A DNA stretch of 64,000 nt from Trichoplax sp. H2 (GCA_003344405.1 NOWV01000229.1:1-64000), one strand, 5' to 3'. Shown: positions 36,330-49,900, numbered from the stretch's first letter. Notes: generated by a model not told the origin, from the letters alone. A program made the numbers and translations.

Positions 36330-38100
36330 TGGTAGCTAATTACCATATTAATATTGTATTTAGTATCCCAGATCTGCTTGGTCAAGGTAATCATTTAGGA
36401 AAAGGATATTTTCATCTCCACATAACAATTTATGAGCATTAATTAATATTACTGAAGTATATGCTCGCGTCATTATAACTATTTCAATGCACTAGCAAAA
36501 GCTAGAAAAACAACATGTTCTTATGTTAAATTTCTATAAGTTAAAAACTTGTCAATTTTGAAACATGTGAACAATTTCTACTTTCCCAACCTATCAATGT
36601 AGCACAAAATAATTTCATTGTTACCAGCTAAAATTGCTTTTAAGTGGGACCATCGCGATGAAATTGATCACTAATCTCAAAGATTTGTAGAAATCAGAAA
36701 CTTGATTCGATCTTTACTCTAAGATAGACTACGCACAGCTCTGCCCTAGCCGAATGCAGTGCGTAGAAATTTCTTAGAAACAACTGCTAAATCATCTAAA
36801 ATTTCTTCTTCAATATACTTTCAGTAACTTTTGCAACTACTTTCAGTACAGCAACATACTATCCATACTTTAAGAAATGTTATTATTAAGAAGTGTTATT
36901 AGAATTAGCAACATCCATTTCGGGTTATCGTCGCTCTTCCAGAGTTTCTTCACCTCCAAAAAATTTACCGTCTGTCAGAATGCTATGATAATCATCGCTA
37001 ATAATTTACCACCCAATGCTAAATTAACTGATAACCTTAAATATTGAACCATTAATTATTGATAGGTTTTAGTCTAGATGTAATTATTAGAAAGAACTTG
37101 CATTAAACTCTTATTCTTTTAATTGTTAACCAATATCAACTAATGGGTCAAAAAATAATGACCATTTAAAGCAAAATAGCTTAAACAATAAAGAAATGAT
37201 AACATTCTATAAGAAGATGCTAGGTGTATGGCACAGCTTTACTCTAACTATCAAGCAGCCTTACGATTAAAATTACTTAATCCCTATTCTTTATTAAGGG
37301 TTACTTTAATAGGTGTTTCTTTAAATACTAATATAACACTAAAGAAATAGTAGAGCTAAGGCAAACTAATATAAAGGTACTACGCTAACAAATCTGACTA
37401 ATCTTTAACAACTACTATCGAAGATTAACATCGCTCTATCGGAAGACGAAAATTTAGTGTATATCATAGCTAAGTTAAAGATGCATTGATTTCTAATAGT
37501 ATCTTGATTAATTTATTATTGAAAAACGGAATTTAAGTTCTGTATTATATATTGAAGTTAAAAATAAATTCAACGTGTAAATTTCAAATCGTACGATTTC
37601 ACCAAGGGTCAAAGTGATTATTTAAATACCAGAAGGAAAAAGATACTTATAAACAGCCAAAGCCAGTACTACGGTATTTGTTTACGGAATCAAAAGTATT
37701 TTAAGTGTATTAGAGTATCCAATAAGAGGTAAGAAATTTCCTACAGAAGGCAGACAAGACTAAAACTTGCAGTCATCCCTCAACTTGTCAAGGTAACCCT
37801 TTTTCTATCATTAACTCCGTCGTGATATTCTACCTTGAGATTCGTTCATTGATTATATAATTATAATTGATTTCTTAAATTGGAGTGACTAGTTTATCGT
37901 TTAACTTTACTTTTCTTAATGATCTAGTATTATAGACCAGAAGGAAAAGCTCTGATATGCTTGAAGCTATTGCTATTTTTTCAATGAGATAATCTGAGTT
38001 AAGTAAATGTGGAATTAGTATATAAAGGACTAGAAGGAAAAACCCTGAGGTACTTTCTATTTCAACGCTATTTTAACATATTTCGTATTTATTTCGGTAA
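36330..38100. other. No gene seen; repeat-derived sequence
   Basis: 3' of gene B. An 8-bp inverted pair CTACGCAC/GTGCGTAG lies near 36,729-36,767. A motif AGAAGGAAAAA.C recurs at about 37,630, 37,940 and 38,030, suggesting diverged repeat copies. A 60-codon frame at 38,009-38,191 is within this repeat and is not a gene. Confidence 0.45.
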
Positions 38101-38302
38101 AATTCTAATTTCTTATGCAAGTTCTATTGTGATTACATATGATATTATTTTAAATTCAAGCGAGATTGAAAATACCTTTAACCTACAATAGAGAGGATAT
38201 AAAATTTAATGATTGCTTGTTACTCTCTTCTCCTTGACACTTTAACAATTTTATCATCCTTAACAGTGTGTTGCTAGTAATTGAATATCATCGGTGATTA
38301 AA

Positions 38303-38712
38303 TGTTGTGATTGTTATAATAAACGTATTACACACTGAAAAGTGTGTGAATGTACTTGTATCTGCTTTACTAGATGGATAGTAAGCTAGGTGGACATTCG
38401 AGTAGTACAATATCACGTATTGCAACTACAACGATCCTGATCGATACAGGATTAAGACTTGTACTACTGTACACTAAGTGCAATATATAATACATGTAAC
38501 GTTAGGTTTAAGTGAGTCGATCGGTAGATGAGTTACAAATCATAAGTGTATAAGTTGGAAGATTAGAAGTATTGGAATCGAGAATCGGCAACGTTAAATA
38601 AAGGTAAATTGTATTAATATAATCATCATACGTGTGTGTCTTTTAGTAGTATAGCTGGAGTACCTTAGGAATCCCCATGATAGTTGGGATACGCTATTGC
38701 AAAGATGTAACA
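38303..38712. mobile_element. Probable solo LTR, 410 bp
   Basis: TGTTGTGATTG ... GATGTAACA, flanked by TTAAA and CTAAA (one mismatch). A related uninterrupted locus at about 40,028-40,125 reads from ATATCATCGGT straight into CTAAATTATCG and ACTTTCATAC, as expected for a pre-insertion version of this site. The ends are similar to the TGT..ACA family but the body is different. Confidence 0.55.
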
Positions 38713-38834
38713 CTAAATTATCGTTACATTGTTTATTTGAGATATTTATACTTTCATACGGTGTAATATGGAGATAGATATCTATGTTATGGTTTCTATT
38801 TTAGCATCATTTTAAGATATTTCGCATTCATCCT

Positions 38835-39464
38835 TGTGACGGTGTTATATACTGTATTAGAGTAGAAATATCTATGTTAGGATAATTCTGTTAGCCTATC
38901 CTTATTTAGTTAACTTCTAATTTGGATATACTGTATTTTAATATAGCATTGACTTTTTATGACAGAGACACATATACACATACTAAATTAATAGCTATAA
39001 TGAAGAATGAAAATCATCTACTTACAGTTCGAATCATTGTGATTGTAACTTACTTATGATAGATTGTAAATTATCGTGGAAATGTTCCGTGATAGAACAT
39101 ATCGTAATCTGACTATTCTGTATTAGTCATCAGATGTCTATGTTCGTAAATACTGTTGTCTGCATTAAGGGAGCAGTAGCTATGATTAATATCTAATTCA
39201 GTAAATGATTCCAAACTTAATGGTACTAACTATGACTCATGAACTATTGAGGAATAGTATATAAATGTAGTATATCGTGCAATAAAGAGGATTCTCAAAC
39301 TTAAGTGTTTAACGTAAAATACGAGGCATTTAAGTCTTTGTGTAGTCTGCTAGTAGAGCAAAAGTGTTTGTGATAGTGCAGATATCGTTCCTTGATAAGT
39401 GGTTCAAAGAATTGACTTATTGGTCGTACATTACGTTATCTTGTTGCAAAGCTGTTTTGTGACA
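38835..39464 (+). mobile_element. Solo LTR, 630 bp, 5-bp target duplication ATCCT
   Basis: TGTGACGGTGTT ... TTTTGTGACA, bordered on both sides by ATCCT (38830-38834 and 39465-39469). It carries TATATAAATG followed about 20 bp later by AATAAAG, giving the sense direction. It is the reverse-orientation twin of 24081-24711, with only scattered differences. No gag or pol is adjacent. Confidence 0.9.
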
Positions 39465-39494
39465 ATCCTATTACAATATTCTAATGTTCTATTC

Positions 39495-39570
39495 AAGTTC
39501 TATTGTGATAGTATACGATATTTTTTTATTCAAGCGAGATGGTTGTTGCTTTTAATCTATCATGGAAAGA
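39495..39570 (+). repeat. Short dispersed repeat, second copy
   Basis: CAAGTTCTATTGTGAT...ATATGATAT, then TTCAAGCGAGAT, matches about 38,117-38,175, so the LTR at 38.8 kb sits between two copies of an older repeat. Confidence 0.55.
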
Positions 39571-39679
39571 GCTACTAGAATAATTTAAATTGCTAGATTA
39601 TATGCCTTTCGTAGCATTCGTAGCAAAAATCAACATGGCAACATTCTACTATATTTTACATAATTCAAATTATAATTAC

Positions 39680-40020
39680 TAACAACATTTTACAGCAGAC
39701 CGTCACTAATTCAATGTGGACATGACTACAGTATTTACCTAGACATTATTCCTATCAGTCATATAGTAACAGCACGATAAAGTAAACATATTCTAATAAT
39801 TATAAATTATAGATCTATTTTTATCTCTATCTTTAATAGTAACTCAACACCCTTCTAAATATAGTCTTTTTTACTCTAACATAGAATCATCCACTACAGT
39901 TTACGTATAAGCTACTGCAAATATCTTAAGATAAATATAGAAAGTTTTGCTATCGTACACGATCATAAACATGGCTAATAGTCTACAACTTTATTACTAT
40001 GTTACGTTACACTCGTGGCA
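39680..40020. repeat. Diverged repeat or paralogous 3' flank, copy 2
   Basis: Same-orientation partner of window positions 1-350. It lies about 0.85 kb downstream of the gene C tail exon. Confidence 0.6.
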
Positions 40021-40836
40021 GTGCTTTGTTAGTAATTGAATATCATCGGTTACTAAATTATCGCTTTAACTATTTATTTTAAATATTTATACTTTCATAC
40101 AGTGTAACATGGAGGTAAATATATCAGTTTATGATTACTAACATGCATATCTAAGATAATGCAAGTATAGTTACCGTTGAAACGATGCTTGAGGTGTTCA
40201 AAGATTACTAATTCAATTACATATATAGCTATATAATTGATAGTTGAGACTTTACCTCACTTCAACTATCATATAAGCCAATTTATTTATTTCATATTAT
40301 GCTATCATATTCGAATTGTTGCTCTATAACACAAATTAATTTGCTTAATGCTTGCTGAAATAAGAATCACAGCTCTTAATATTGAAGTCATAAAATTAAC
40401 TAGAATGAAATGGCAGAAATACGTTTCCCTCTTTTAGTTTTTCAGGAAATAAAACGTCAAAGTTGAAAAACATTGCAGCGTACAGAATATCATGACAATA
40501 CTGCCATCACTAATAGCGGAAATTGAAAGGAGAAACTATGATTGAAGTAATCTGTCTAAAATAAAATAAACTCTACCGTACTTAATTAAGTATATAGAAA
40601 GTTTATATTTTGACCTTACTGAATATCAGTATTACTTCTTATTTGATTTTGAGTTGATATCATTCGACCAGGCAGATTTCCGAAGCTTAAGTAGAATATA
40701 ATTGATAGTGACTTTTTTAATTTCAGATACTGACGTTATGAAGGCTATTGTACGAGTAGCCTGATTATGTAAATACGTAGTGTAACATATACTCAAATTA
40801 ATTTATATCAGCTTAAGGAATATACGCGTACAGAGC

Positions 40837-40842
40837 TTTATT
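40837..40842 (-). terminator. Candidate poly(A) signal of gene C
   Basis: AATAAA on the minus strand, 17 bp after the TAA at 40860-40862, which supports the short read-through tail as the 3' end. Confidence 0.45.
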
Positions 40843-40859
40843 TTTATAAATGTATCAAT

Positions 40860-40967
40860 TTAAATCCTTACCTTGGAAGCTGCACCCAGTCCTCCAGTAT
40901 CGGAATTTTTCATGGAAGAAATAACATTTCGACCTTTTGCAAAGCAATTCATATAATATTTCTTGAC
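40860..40967 (-). CDS. Gene C cytoplasmic tail exon
   Basis: VKKYYMNCFAKGRNVISS then GGLGAASK. A GTAAGG hexamer at 40866-40871 could be a donor, but reading through gives VRI and a TAA. Gene B shows the same choice, with VR at the same place. Confidence 0.6.
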   Translation of the reverse strand, partial: VKKYYMNCFAKGRNVISSMKNSDTGGLGAASKVRI

Positions 40968-43900
40968 CTAAGGATGATAAATCAAATCTCAAAAGCTAAC
41001 TCACAAAAATATCAGTAGTTAAACCTTTATTTTTAAGCCAAAATTTCTCTTAGCAACAAAATTAAAGTAACGATATGCACTTTAAGCTTACACCTTTATA
41101 GTTATAGCAATGAAAGTAAAAAACGAATGTCCCCTTCCAAGATTGCATTGATTCCATAAAATAGATAGAGTAAAACACCTGATTATTTGGATATAATATT
41201 TCCATGCCTTTAAGATTGTTAGCTTACCTGTAGTGAATTAAATATAACAAAAAGGTAAGAAAATGTAACCGTAGAATTGTTAGCTGATATGAAACCAAAT
41301 GCCCATGTAACTCCAAGCAACGGCAGTAAAGCAACAGCTGCACGAAGGGAGACCCTAGACATCAAGATACAAGATGAAATATTAGCAAAGAGTGGATAAC
41401 TATATATATAATTATAGAATAAAATGATCAAATTATATCTTGAAATAAGGAAACGGCTATCATTCCTTGTGGACTTATAATCAGATAGAATAGTAATTTT
41501 TCCTTTACAGCTTTCCACTTGAAACTTACTTGACTTTTTGTAAGCTGCTTTTATTAGCAACAGCACGAATTCCTATTAAGGTTTTAGTAATTCGTGCCAT
41601 AAGAATAAGATTGATCTGTAAGGAAATGAAATAAGTCAGTTTATAATACTGCGATGTATTACTTGCATTTCAGCTTCAAGTTAGTGAAATCATTCATTTT
41701 ATCCTTACAGCTATGATAATCATAACTGGAATGCCGAAAGCCAAAAGTAAAAAGTTACCGGGCTTAATCCAACAACTACAAATAAACAAAGATCAGAGTA
41801 GCATCAAGTTTTATTCAAATTATAGGTAAAATATCCTACAACTACATTAATAAAGCAGCTTTAGAGTTTCTAGCAGTATAAGATTAGCTAATAGATATGC
41901 TGTAGTAATAGTATACGTAAATAATTATCAATTTATTTCCAGATCAATTTTTCTGTTAAAGCTACGTCAATTATCTAGTAATACTTTAGGAGTACATACT
42001 AGTCCGCTGTGCCGTATAATCCTTGATTGGAAAGGAAGGCAGCAAGAACAGTGACTAATGGTGTGCCTAAATTGTCCAAATTATGTTAATCATCAAATCG
42101 AAAACCTAATATGTTAGTATTTATGACTTTACTATTGCCCTTACCCCATCCAACAACAAGATACAAGATCGCAGAAGAAATTTTCTCTGGCCAGAAATAA
42201 GACATCTTAAAAGTAACAATACCTTCTACCAACATCCAGGAAAAGGAAGCCAGAAATGAAAAATGCAACATAAAAGCGATGGCTTGACATAGCCCCTAGA
42301 TCATAAATAGCAATGAAGATCGAAAATCTTGAACAAGAATTATTGGCTATGGTCTTGTAACGTATATGCAATGTTGACCATGCTAACTTAAAAAGAAGTG
42401 ATAGTAATCATTGGAAACTGTTACGAAGTGTAGCTTTGTAAATTATAAATTAGGCAATAATAATTGATTAACCCGGTTGCTTACCATTTTGGTAGACAAC
42501 CATGAAGCTCATACTAAGTTATGTTAATTGTCTGGGAGTAACTCCCATAGTAACATATACAATTTGTAGAAGGAGCAATTTACTAGTATGCCCCACAAAT
42601 GAGTGGGGATGGTATAAAAGACCGAGCGAATTGCCATTCGCTAGTAGTAGTTGCTCCGGGCTAGGACAAACTAGTAGAGACTAGAANNNNNNNNNNNNNN
42701 NNNNNNTATGGTCTTGTAACGTATATGCAATGTTGACCATGCTAACTTAAAAAGAAGTGATAGTAATCATTGGAAACTGTTACGAAGTGTAGCTCCGTAA
42801 ATTATAAATTAGGCAATAATAATTAATTAACCCGGTTGCTTACCATTTTGGTAGACAACCATGGGGCACTAGTACTGGTTGTTTACAATTATTATAAATG
42901 GAATAATCAACAAAGATTTAATTATACTTAGTTAGATATAATATTGTTTAATATAGGATTAGCTTATGGGAGCGCACTGCTCCAACAATTAATTACTCAT
43001 ATTGGTGCTGAGCACAAATGAGTGGGGATGGTATAAAAGACCGAGCGAATTGCCATTCGCTAGTAGTACTTGCTCCAGGCTAGGACAAACTAGTAGAGAC
43101 TAGAAATCGGATGGCCGAATAAAAAGTACTAGTGGCTTGAAAGAAACCTGAGTAGTTGTGTGTGACTGTGTGGAAAGAGTTAGTTTTCCCTAAGTAGAAG
43201 ACTCCCAAGTCAGTGGAAGCCTTACACAATTACTATAGCACATGAGATAACCAAATCACAAGTGGGATTTGTGAAGGAAACTAAATTTAATTTTAAAATT
43301 AAATCGCTATTCACGAGCTGAACTAAACTCAATATTCATTAGTTCCCTAAAAGAAATTTAATATATTTCCAAAGGTTAAATTAGAAAGTATTTTCTATTA
43401 CTTTTTCTGAATAGCATCGGATTTTAAGACTCTAATGAACCTCAATTATTTCGAAATAGACTTTTATTGCTGTAATAAAGCTTTCCTCCAAATTAATTTT
43501 TACTAGCAATAGCTTATATTTAGCTTATTTTCAACCACTTGCCAACTTACCTCGTTGTGCGTCTTTTCAATTCCAAATAAAAATATGCACGTAGAAATGA
43601 TCATCGATACCGCTAAATTAGCATGTACCATACCACGGATGCTATGAAATCGTCTATACGTACAAGTGTATATTAAAATTAGTAGTGATAATTTATTTTA
43701 GCGCTTTCTAATCGTCTATTAATATTATTTGACCGCAACTACCGATAGATATTAACAAGTAATCTACCTACATCAGGGTTACTTATTTTGTAATTTATCG
43801 CGAAGAATATTAACTTGACATAGCTTGCAAATATGACAACCCAAGAAATGATAATATAAGTTGTAGCTAAGAAATGATCTTGCCTTTGTCTTATCACTAA

Positions 43901-46900
43901 ATGTTTACTTCCAAATTGCCGGGATCAGGCCGATATAACTACATAATGGAGTTTACTAATCTCAAATTAGCGAGATTTACCTGATAGCCGTAAAGGTTAT
44001 AAATGTAAATAGCAGGCACATCAAAGAAATTGACAATCCAATGTAGGTTAAGATACTTAATATTCGCTTATGAACTGCAGGAATCTATTTTACAAATGTT
44101 AGTTAGAGAAAAGAACTAGGGGTTAGGAATAAGTTATCAATCAATTCTTGATCCGTGTTGAAATTTAAATATCCATACCGTGTTATTACTATATTGAAGC
44201 AAGACCGAGAAGCTTGTTAAATGATAGGAGATACATTTTACGACAGTGCTATTGATCCTTTCCGTAAATAAATCATCCGATGCCCAATTATGAACACTAT
44301 TTCCAAGATTAAGGTTGTAAAATTCACTTAATAAATTTCAATTATGGTATAAATTATACTGTATACTAGTGGTCATGGCTATTTTTCAAAGATAGTGGTT
44401 ATTTTTTAAACTTCTCATACGTTCTTTTCCAGTAGACGCAAAGAGCTTTTACATTACTATCCTAGTTTCAAAAAATAAAAATTATCTTAGAATAAGCGAT
44501 AAATTCCTTACATTTCAATCTTCCATATTGCTTGCTAATAATTAATTATTATACGAGATTCTACTTTACTATCTTGTTAATTGTCGTGCTACCTGTTCGA
44601 TTCTAAAATAAATTACGACAGGATTACTTAATCTTCCTTCGACCATAGGTTTAATACTGCACGAAATAGCAAACTTTAATGGTATCGATGAGCTAAAAAA
44701 ATAATTCTTTTATTAAACAACTAAAACGCTTAAGCTAGCAAAATATTCGACTGAAATCACATTCATACTACTATATGAGTAAAAAGGCATTTTTTTAGGA
44801 AGGTTTCTTATTCAAAATATGAAATAAGAAAAAAAAATGCCATATTACTTTGATATTAAACATTTATTGACTCTTTATAAAACAGCTTGGTAATTGTTTT
44901 AAAGCATCAATAGATTTTAGAGAGATGATACAGGTTTGATTACGTCTATGCTCAAACTAGCTATATATAAGGCCTTATTCGATACAGTTTTGATAGCATA
45001 AACAAAGAACTAAAATGCAAGCTAATTTTCTACCGATCTTATGCTCTTCTCATGAACGGTTAAATTATAACTTTCGCTAAATTGCACAGAAATTAATTCT
45101 CAAAATATTCAAATTTTATATATTATGTTCTAGAGGTAGACTTAATCACTATTGGTATTCAACCTCAATTTGTTATTTACTACACCTGCTTTTGTATTGA
45201 TTGGGTGTCGTTTTATAAACTCCTACAGCCATATGAAACCTCCCTAAAATAATTTTAGGTAATATACATAAAATATTCGACATTGAAATGGCTGTAAGGT
45301 GCAGATTTAATAACTTCATCTTTAGACTTGTCCTACTTCAATAGATTCTAATTGCCTACCACTAAAATCAGTTGGCACTACGGATGGTGGAATCTCAATC
45401 TTTTGTGGGTATTCTGGCCCTTTGAACTGTACGGTAGCTAATCTATCTTCTACGTCAACATCGATATCCTTTTTGAAGTTTATCCTAATTCCACTCATTA
45501 CAAAATAATGAACGTCTAGAATAGAAAAATATCTGATTGGAAATTTGAAGTGAACAAATATTTATGAAGAAGAAACCAATTTAAATTCTCTGTTTATAAA
45601 AGAGCTAGTAATTCGAACTCAAAATCGTCTGCTACTAATCTGCCTACGGTTAATTTCAGTTAGTGACTCTAACAATTAAATTAAGGTTCTGCTGATTGCT
45701 ATCTGACATATTAACAAGTATAATTAATAATTAACCAAAATTTTCAAAACAAACTCATAAAAATTTATACAGACTATCAGAAAACAAAACAGCAACTTTA
45801 TATATTTTTCTGGAAATCTATGAAATTTTAAGAAACACAGAACACCTTGGAGACATCAGGGTAAATATTGCAAATAAATTAACCATAGATAAATTAAGCA
45901 ATTGATATCGAGGCTAATGTAATTATATTACTGTCTGTAAGATTTTAAATTACTTTATTTAATTTAGAGATCTTTACCTAAGGTCTTGTTATATTTCGTT
46001 GCTTGGACAGTATTTGAATTTGTAGAATTTAATCCTTCCGCTAATTTTAATCCAGAATCATCGACAATTTGATCGTAATTATCATCTTGAATGATACTAT
46101 TTGGTGTCGAAGTTGAAGCTAGAGTTGATTTAGTAGTCGTAGCTACTGCTGGCTGTATCGTGGTAGATGCTCCTGTCAATAAATTTATTCAAACATGTTT
46201 ATCTTAAAGTTAAATTCTGTCGAAACATACGGGTTACTTTGCAGCTTAAGAGATATAGTATATTGTGATACTAAGGATAAATAACGTGCGGTAAATTTAT
46301 GCTATGCATTCTATTCATAATGTCGATTAGTAGATGGTTAAATGGGCCTATTTTCAAATAACTATTTTTCCTCACTCCGATTAGTACTGATAATTTTTAC
46401 TTGCTCATGGAGAATTTAATTCTTAAATTATATCCATTTTTGAACATTATCTAAGCGATAAAGCTAGTCTAGTCTGGCCTAATCTTGAATAGAAAATATA
46501 TAGTTGATTTTCTATTAATACTATAAGTACTACCACTCAATACGATCAGTAGAATTAATACTTATAATTTTAACACGCTACTGGAGTATTCAATGCTTAA
46601 ACAATATGCATTTCTGCAACTTTAAATATTTTACTTCATCTAAATAATTAAGTTATTGTAGTCTTAACTAGTCTTAAAAAGAAGATTTATAGTTGATTTT
46701 CTATACATGCTATTCCTTGTTAACGATTACGATACGCGTGTATAAGGGCAATTGGCCTATTTTCAAATAAGTATTATATATCACTCTTTCCGAATAGTAG
46801 AATTAATACTGGTAAGCTTAACATGCTAATAAAGAATTTATTTCTAAAAATATCTATTTTTGTAATAATTTTATCTATTAAACACCTGGTAAGCGATAAA

Positions 46901-49900
46901 GTTCTACGATATTCAGTATTAACCTCTTAGCTACAGTACCGAATAACCAACACTTAGCTATTAAAGCTATCGAAATCGGAGGCTAATCGACTTGCTTTCA
47001 GGAAGATATTGCTAACCTTCTAACAGCATTAAAACTATTCTTTGCATTAATCATTATGAATAACAAACTCTTTGTGAGTGCTACTATCGAAATCAGCGGC
47101 TAATTAACTTACTTTGATGAAGATAATACTAACTTCCTAATAATGCAAAACTATCCAAGAGGTGATTCACAAGCCGCTTTCTTTTCAAATGAATTGTAGT
47201 TTTATGCTGCACTATTTATATATTCCTTATTTTGCATACCTTTACTGGTTAGAATCTTTCGACAAATTGGATATGCTTTATGACCGATGCAATCTACCGG
47301 ATACCAGACCCAAGACTTTTGGAAGGAAACATATTTCATTGCAGCGCACTGGTGATGATTATTACTACTATTGATCCCTAATTTGGTAACTGGATGTAGT
47401 ATACTCGAGTCCTGTAACCAGCGAAATGTTTGATTGGTTTTATATAGCCCAAGCCAAAAGGATGCACCGTCCAAATCGATACTTTCTGACATATTTTGTG
47501 TTTCTAGTAGTATCAAATTTTCTACAAAATCTTGCAATTTTTTTGATGATAGTATAAGCAGATCCGAACTGTGATAACCGCACAGTTCACGCGCCTCGTA
47601 AAAGCTCATTGGTAGGTAGGTAGTTCTAATACAACTAGATCCATTATTATTCCAAAAAGTGGGGCATTTAGAATGTGCTCTTCCTATATTGTTTATTAGA
47701 AATCAATATTACAGACGGTTCGTCATCTTAACGAGATAGTTCTCAACATCGTCAAGAAACAGCCTAATTACACACTAGAAGTATGCTGCAGGTAAGTAAG
47801 TATATTACATACATAATAGAGGTTCAGTCTAACATCTTTTTCAGTCAAGCTAATAGAATGATTGAAATCAATAGTATGTTCTAAAATACTTACGATAGAT
47901 GCTAGAATCGATGATGATGTCTGTTGTTAATCCGGACGCATCTGTAGAGTATATATCGTTAAATAAAGTAGTAAGATATCCGTACATACAGCGCAAATTT
48001 TCTTTGAGTTTTGATCATTTAAAAGTGCATAAATATAGTAGTAATACTATAATAACTTAATAATCTCATTTGACATGTTTAAAATGTTCTATTCTTAGTT
48101 TGAGTAGCTTAAACTTATCCATTTCTAGTGATTTATAAGCAGACCATTATTGGCAGAAAAGCTTATTAATGCCAATCAATACCATATTATTTGCATTTTA
48201 GAGATTTTAAATTCTTACTCAGTTAAATTTGAAACCTAGGATTAGTAATACTCTAACTTATTAATTCCAATCAACGCGAGCTATTTTAAATCCTTACCCC
48301 ATTAATTTGATAATTAGAATCAGCAATTTTCTAACTTACTAATACCAATCAATATGATATTATCTATACTTTAGTTATTTTAAATTCTTACTCAAAGAAG
48401 TTCAATATATTGTACTGGATACGTTATATTCTAACTTATGGTTGCCGATCAACACGATATCATCTACACTTTGATTAATTTAAATTCTTGTTTGATTAAG
48501 TCTGATAAATAGGATAATTAAAATTCTAACTTACATCTTTGGCAAATGAAAGAAAATGAACGATTACAGTCTCTTGTATACCAGCTGGCATCAGTACGAT
48601 TTAATTTCAGTAATGAAACACAGTCTTTACCTCCAAGACTGGGCTGATTCTTGGCCCATACGGAATAATTTAAACCAAGGTTACTTCCATACCAGAAGAA
48701 GAATCCATTAACATACTGCAAGCCAATCCATACTTCTTCTCCATTACTGATCATCGCATTAATGATGGCATCCGTATTTGCATCGTTAATTATAACCGGC
48801 TGAGATCCCAGTGAGCATTCTTTACTCACTTCCGAGTTAGGGACTAAACCAGTATGAAAGTCGTAGCATCGCTTATTGTAGACAAGCCAACCATATGGGC
48901 ATGTAGCTGTTATAAGCAGTAAATACCATTCATCAATTTCGTTTAACTTCAATTCCTTAAAATTCAGCTCTTTAATCAACCCTCTACATGGACTACTCAC
49001 GAAAATAATATCTTCCAATTCCTGACGAAATATTTCCTGCAGCAGTATAAGTATTCTAGCAAATATAATGTAAATTATTGTCACATACTTGAAACCATTA
49101 CGAGTAACTAACATTAATGTAGAACTGAAAACTGCCAAGATAAAACAGTTTCTCATAAGCCAATTTTATTTCATGTAACTAAAATAGATTGCTATATATA
49201 TTTCGGTGAAAGTTCAAGAATATGTTTGTAAGTGTAACAAATTATTAATAAGAAAGATTTACTTCTAACTAGCTCCATCATTAATCACGTATTATCTTTT
49301 AGCAATAGACATTTACCAGAAGAAAGAGCTAAGAGGTTACTAAATTTGGGCATACATTAAGGTACTTACCATGGATGGGATTATCATCGAGTAGTCAGTA
49401 TCTACATTAGTGTATCAAATAGATAGAGTAAATAATTACCATTTATAATAAGGACTGCGACAATTTAGAATAAAATCCGATTTTTCAAGTAATATTTCCA
49501 TTCTGTTACTAGCTAAATCATAACAGAGTAAATTATTTTTTACCCTAATAGGAGATACCTTTCTCACATAGCGGGTAAAAGTTGTAGTTATTAAGACAAT
49601 TTTGTAGCTGCCAATAGACAACATTGCTAGTTATGTTAGCTACCATGCAGAGATCTAGTGTATTCAAGTTTCGATGTGTGTCAAATAAAATGTCGTTAAT
49701 CCACTGTAGTCCACTAGTATTCGACTTGAGAGCAATCCATACAGACTTTCCCGTTGATCGAACCATACTAGCAACGAAATTAAATTCGGATTCATCATGC
49801 AAAATGGCTAAGCGAGCGTGGCTTTCCTGACAGTGATAAAATGCCGTAGACCATTGCTTAAAATTACTACTGGAAGGCTGATAACATTTCTCTCCAAGTT

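Noticed and set aside
39020-39040. GTTCGAATC as a tRNA T-arm.
   Set aside because: It is inside the solo LTR, and no acceptor stem or anticodon arm can be formed around it.
24081-39464. Inversion of gene B by recombination between the two inverted 630-bp LTRs that bracket it.
   Set aside because: Each LTR keeps its own matching target duplication (ATACT at 24 kb, ATCCT at 38.8 kb). Recombination between them would have exchanged the outer and inner halves. The 24-kb LTR is also absent from one allele, so it is too recent to explain the orientation.
42502-42684. 60-codon frame next to the gap in the gene C intron.
   Set aside because: Lies in LTR-like repeat sequence and is disrupted in the second copy of the same block.
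44501-44540. Candidate first GPS exon of gene C around QAIWKIE.
   Set aside because: Wrong length and no cysteine; the 41-nt exon at 44421-44461 with LCVYW fits exactly.
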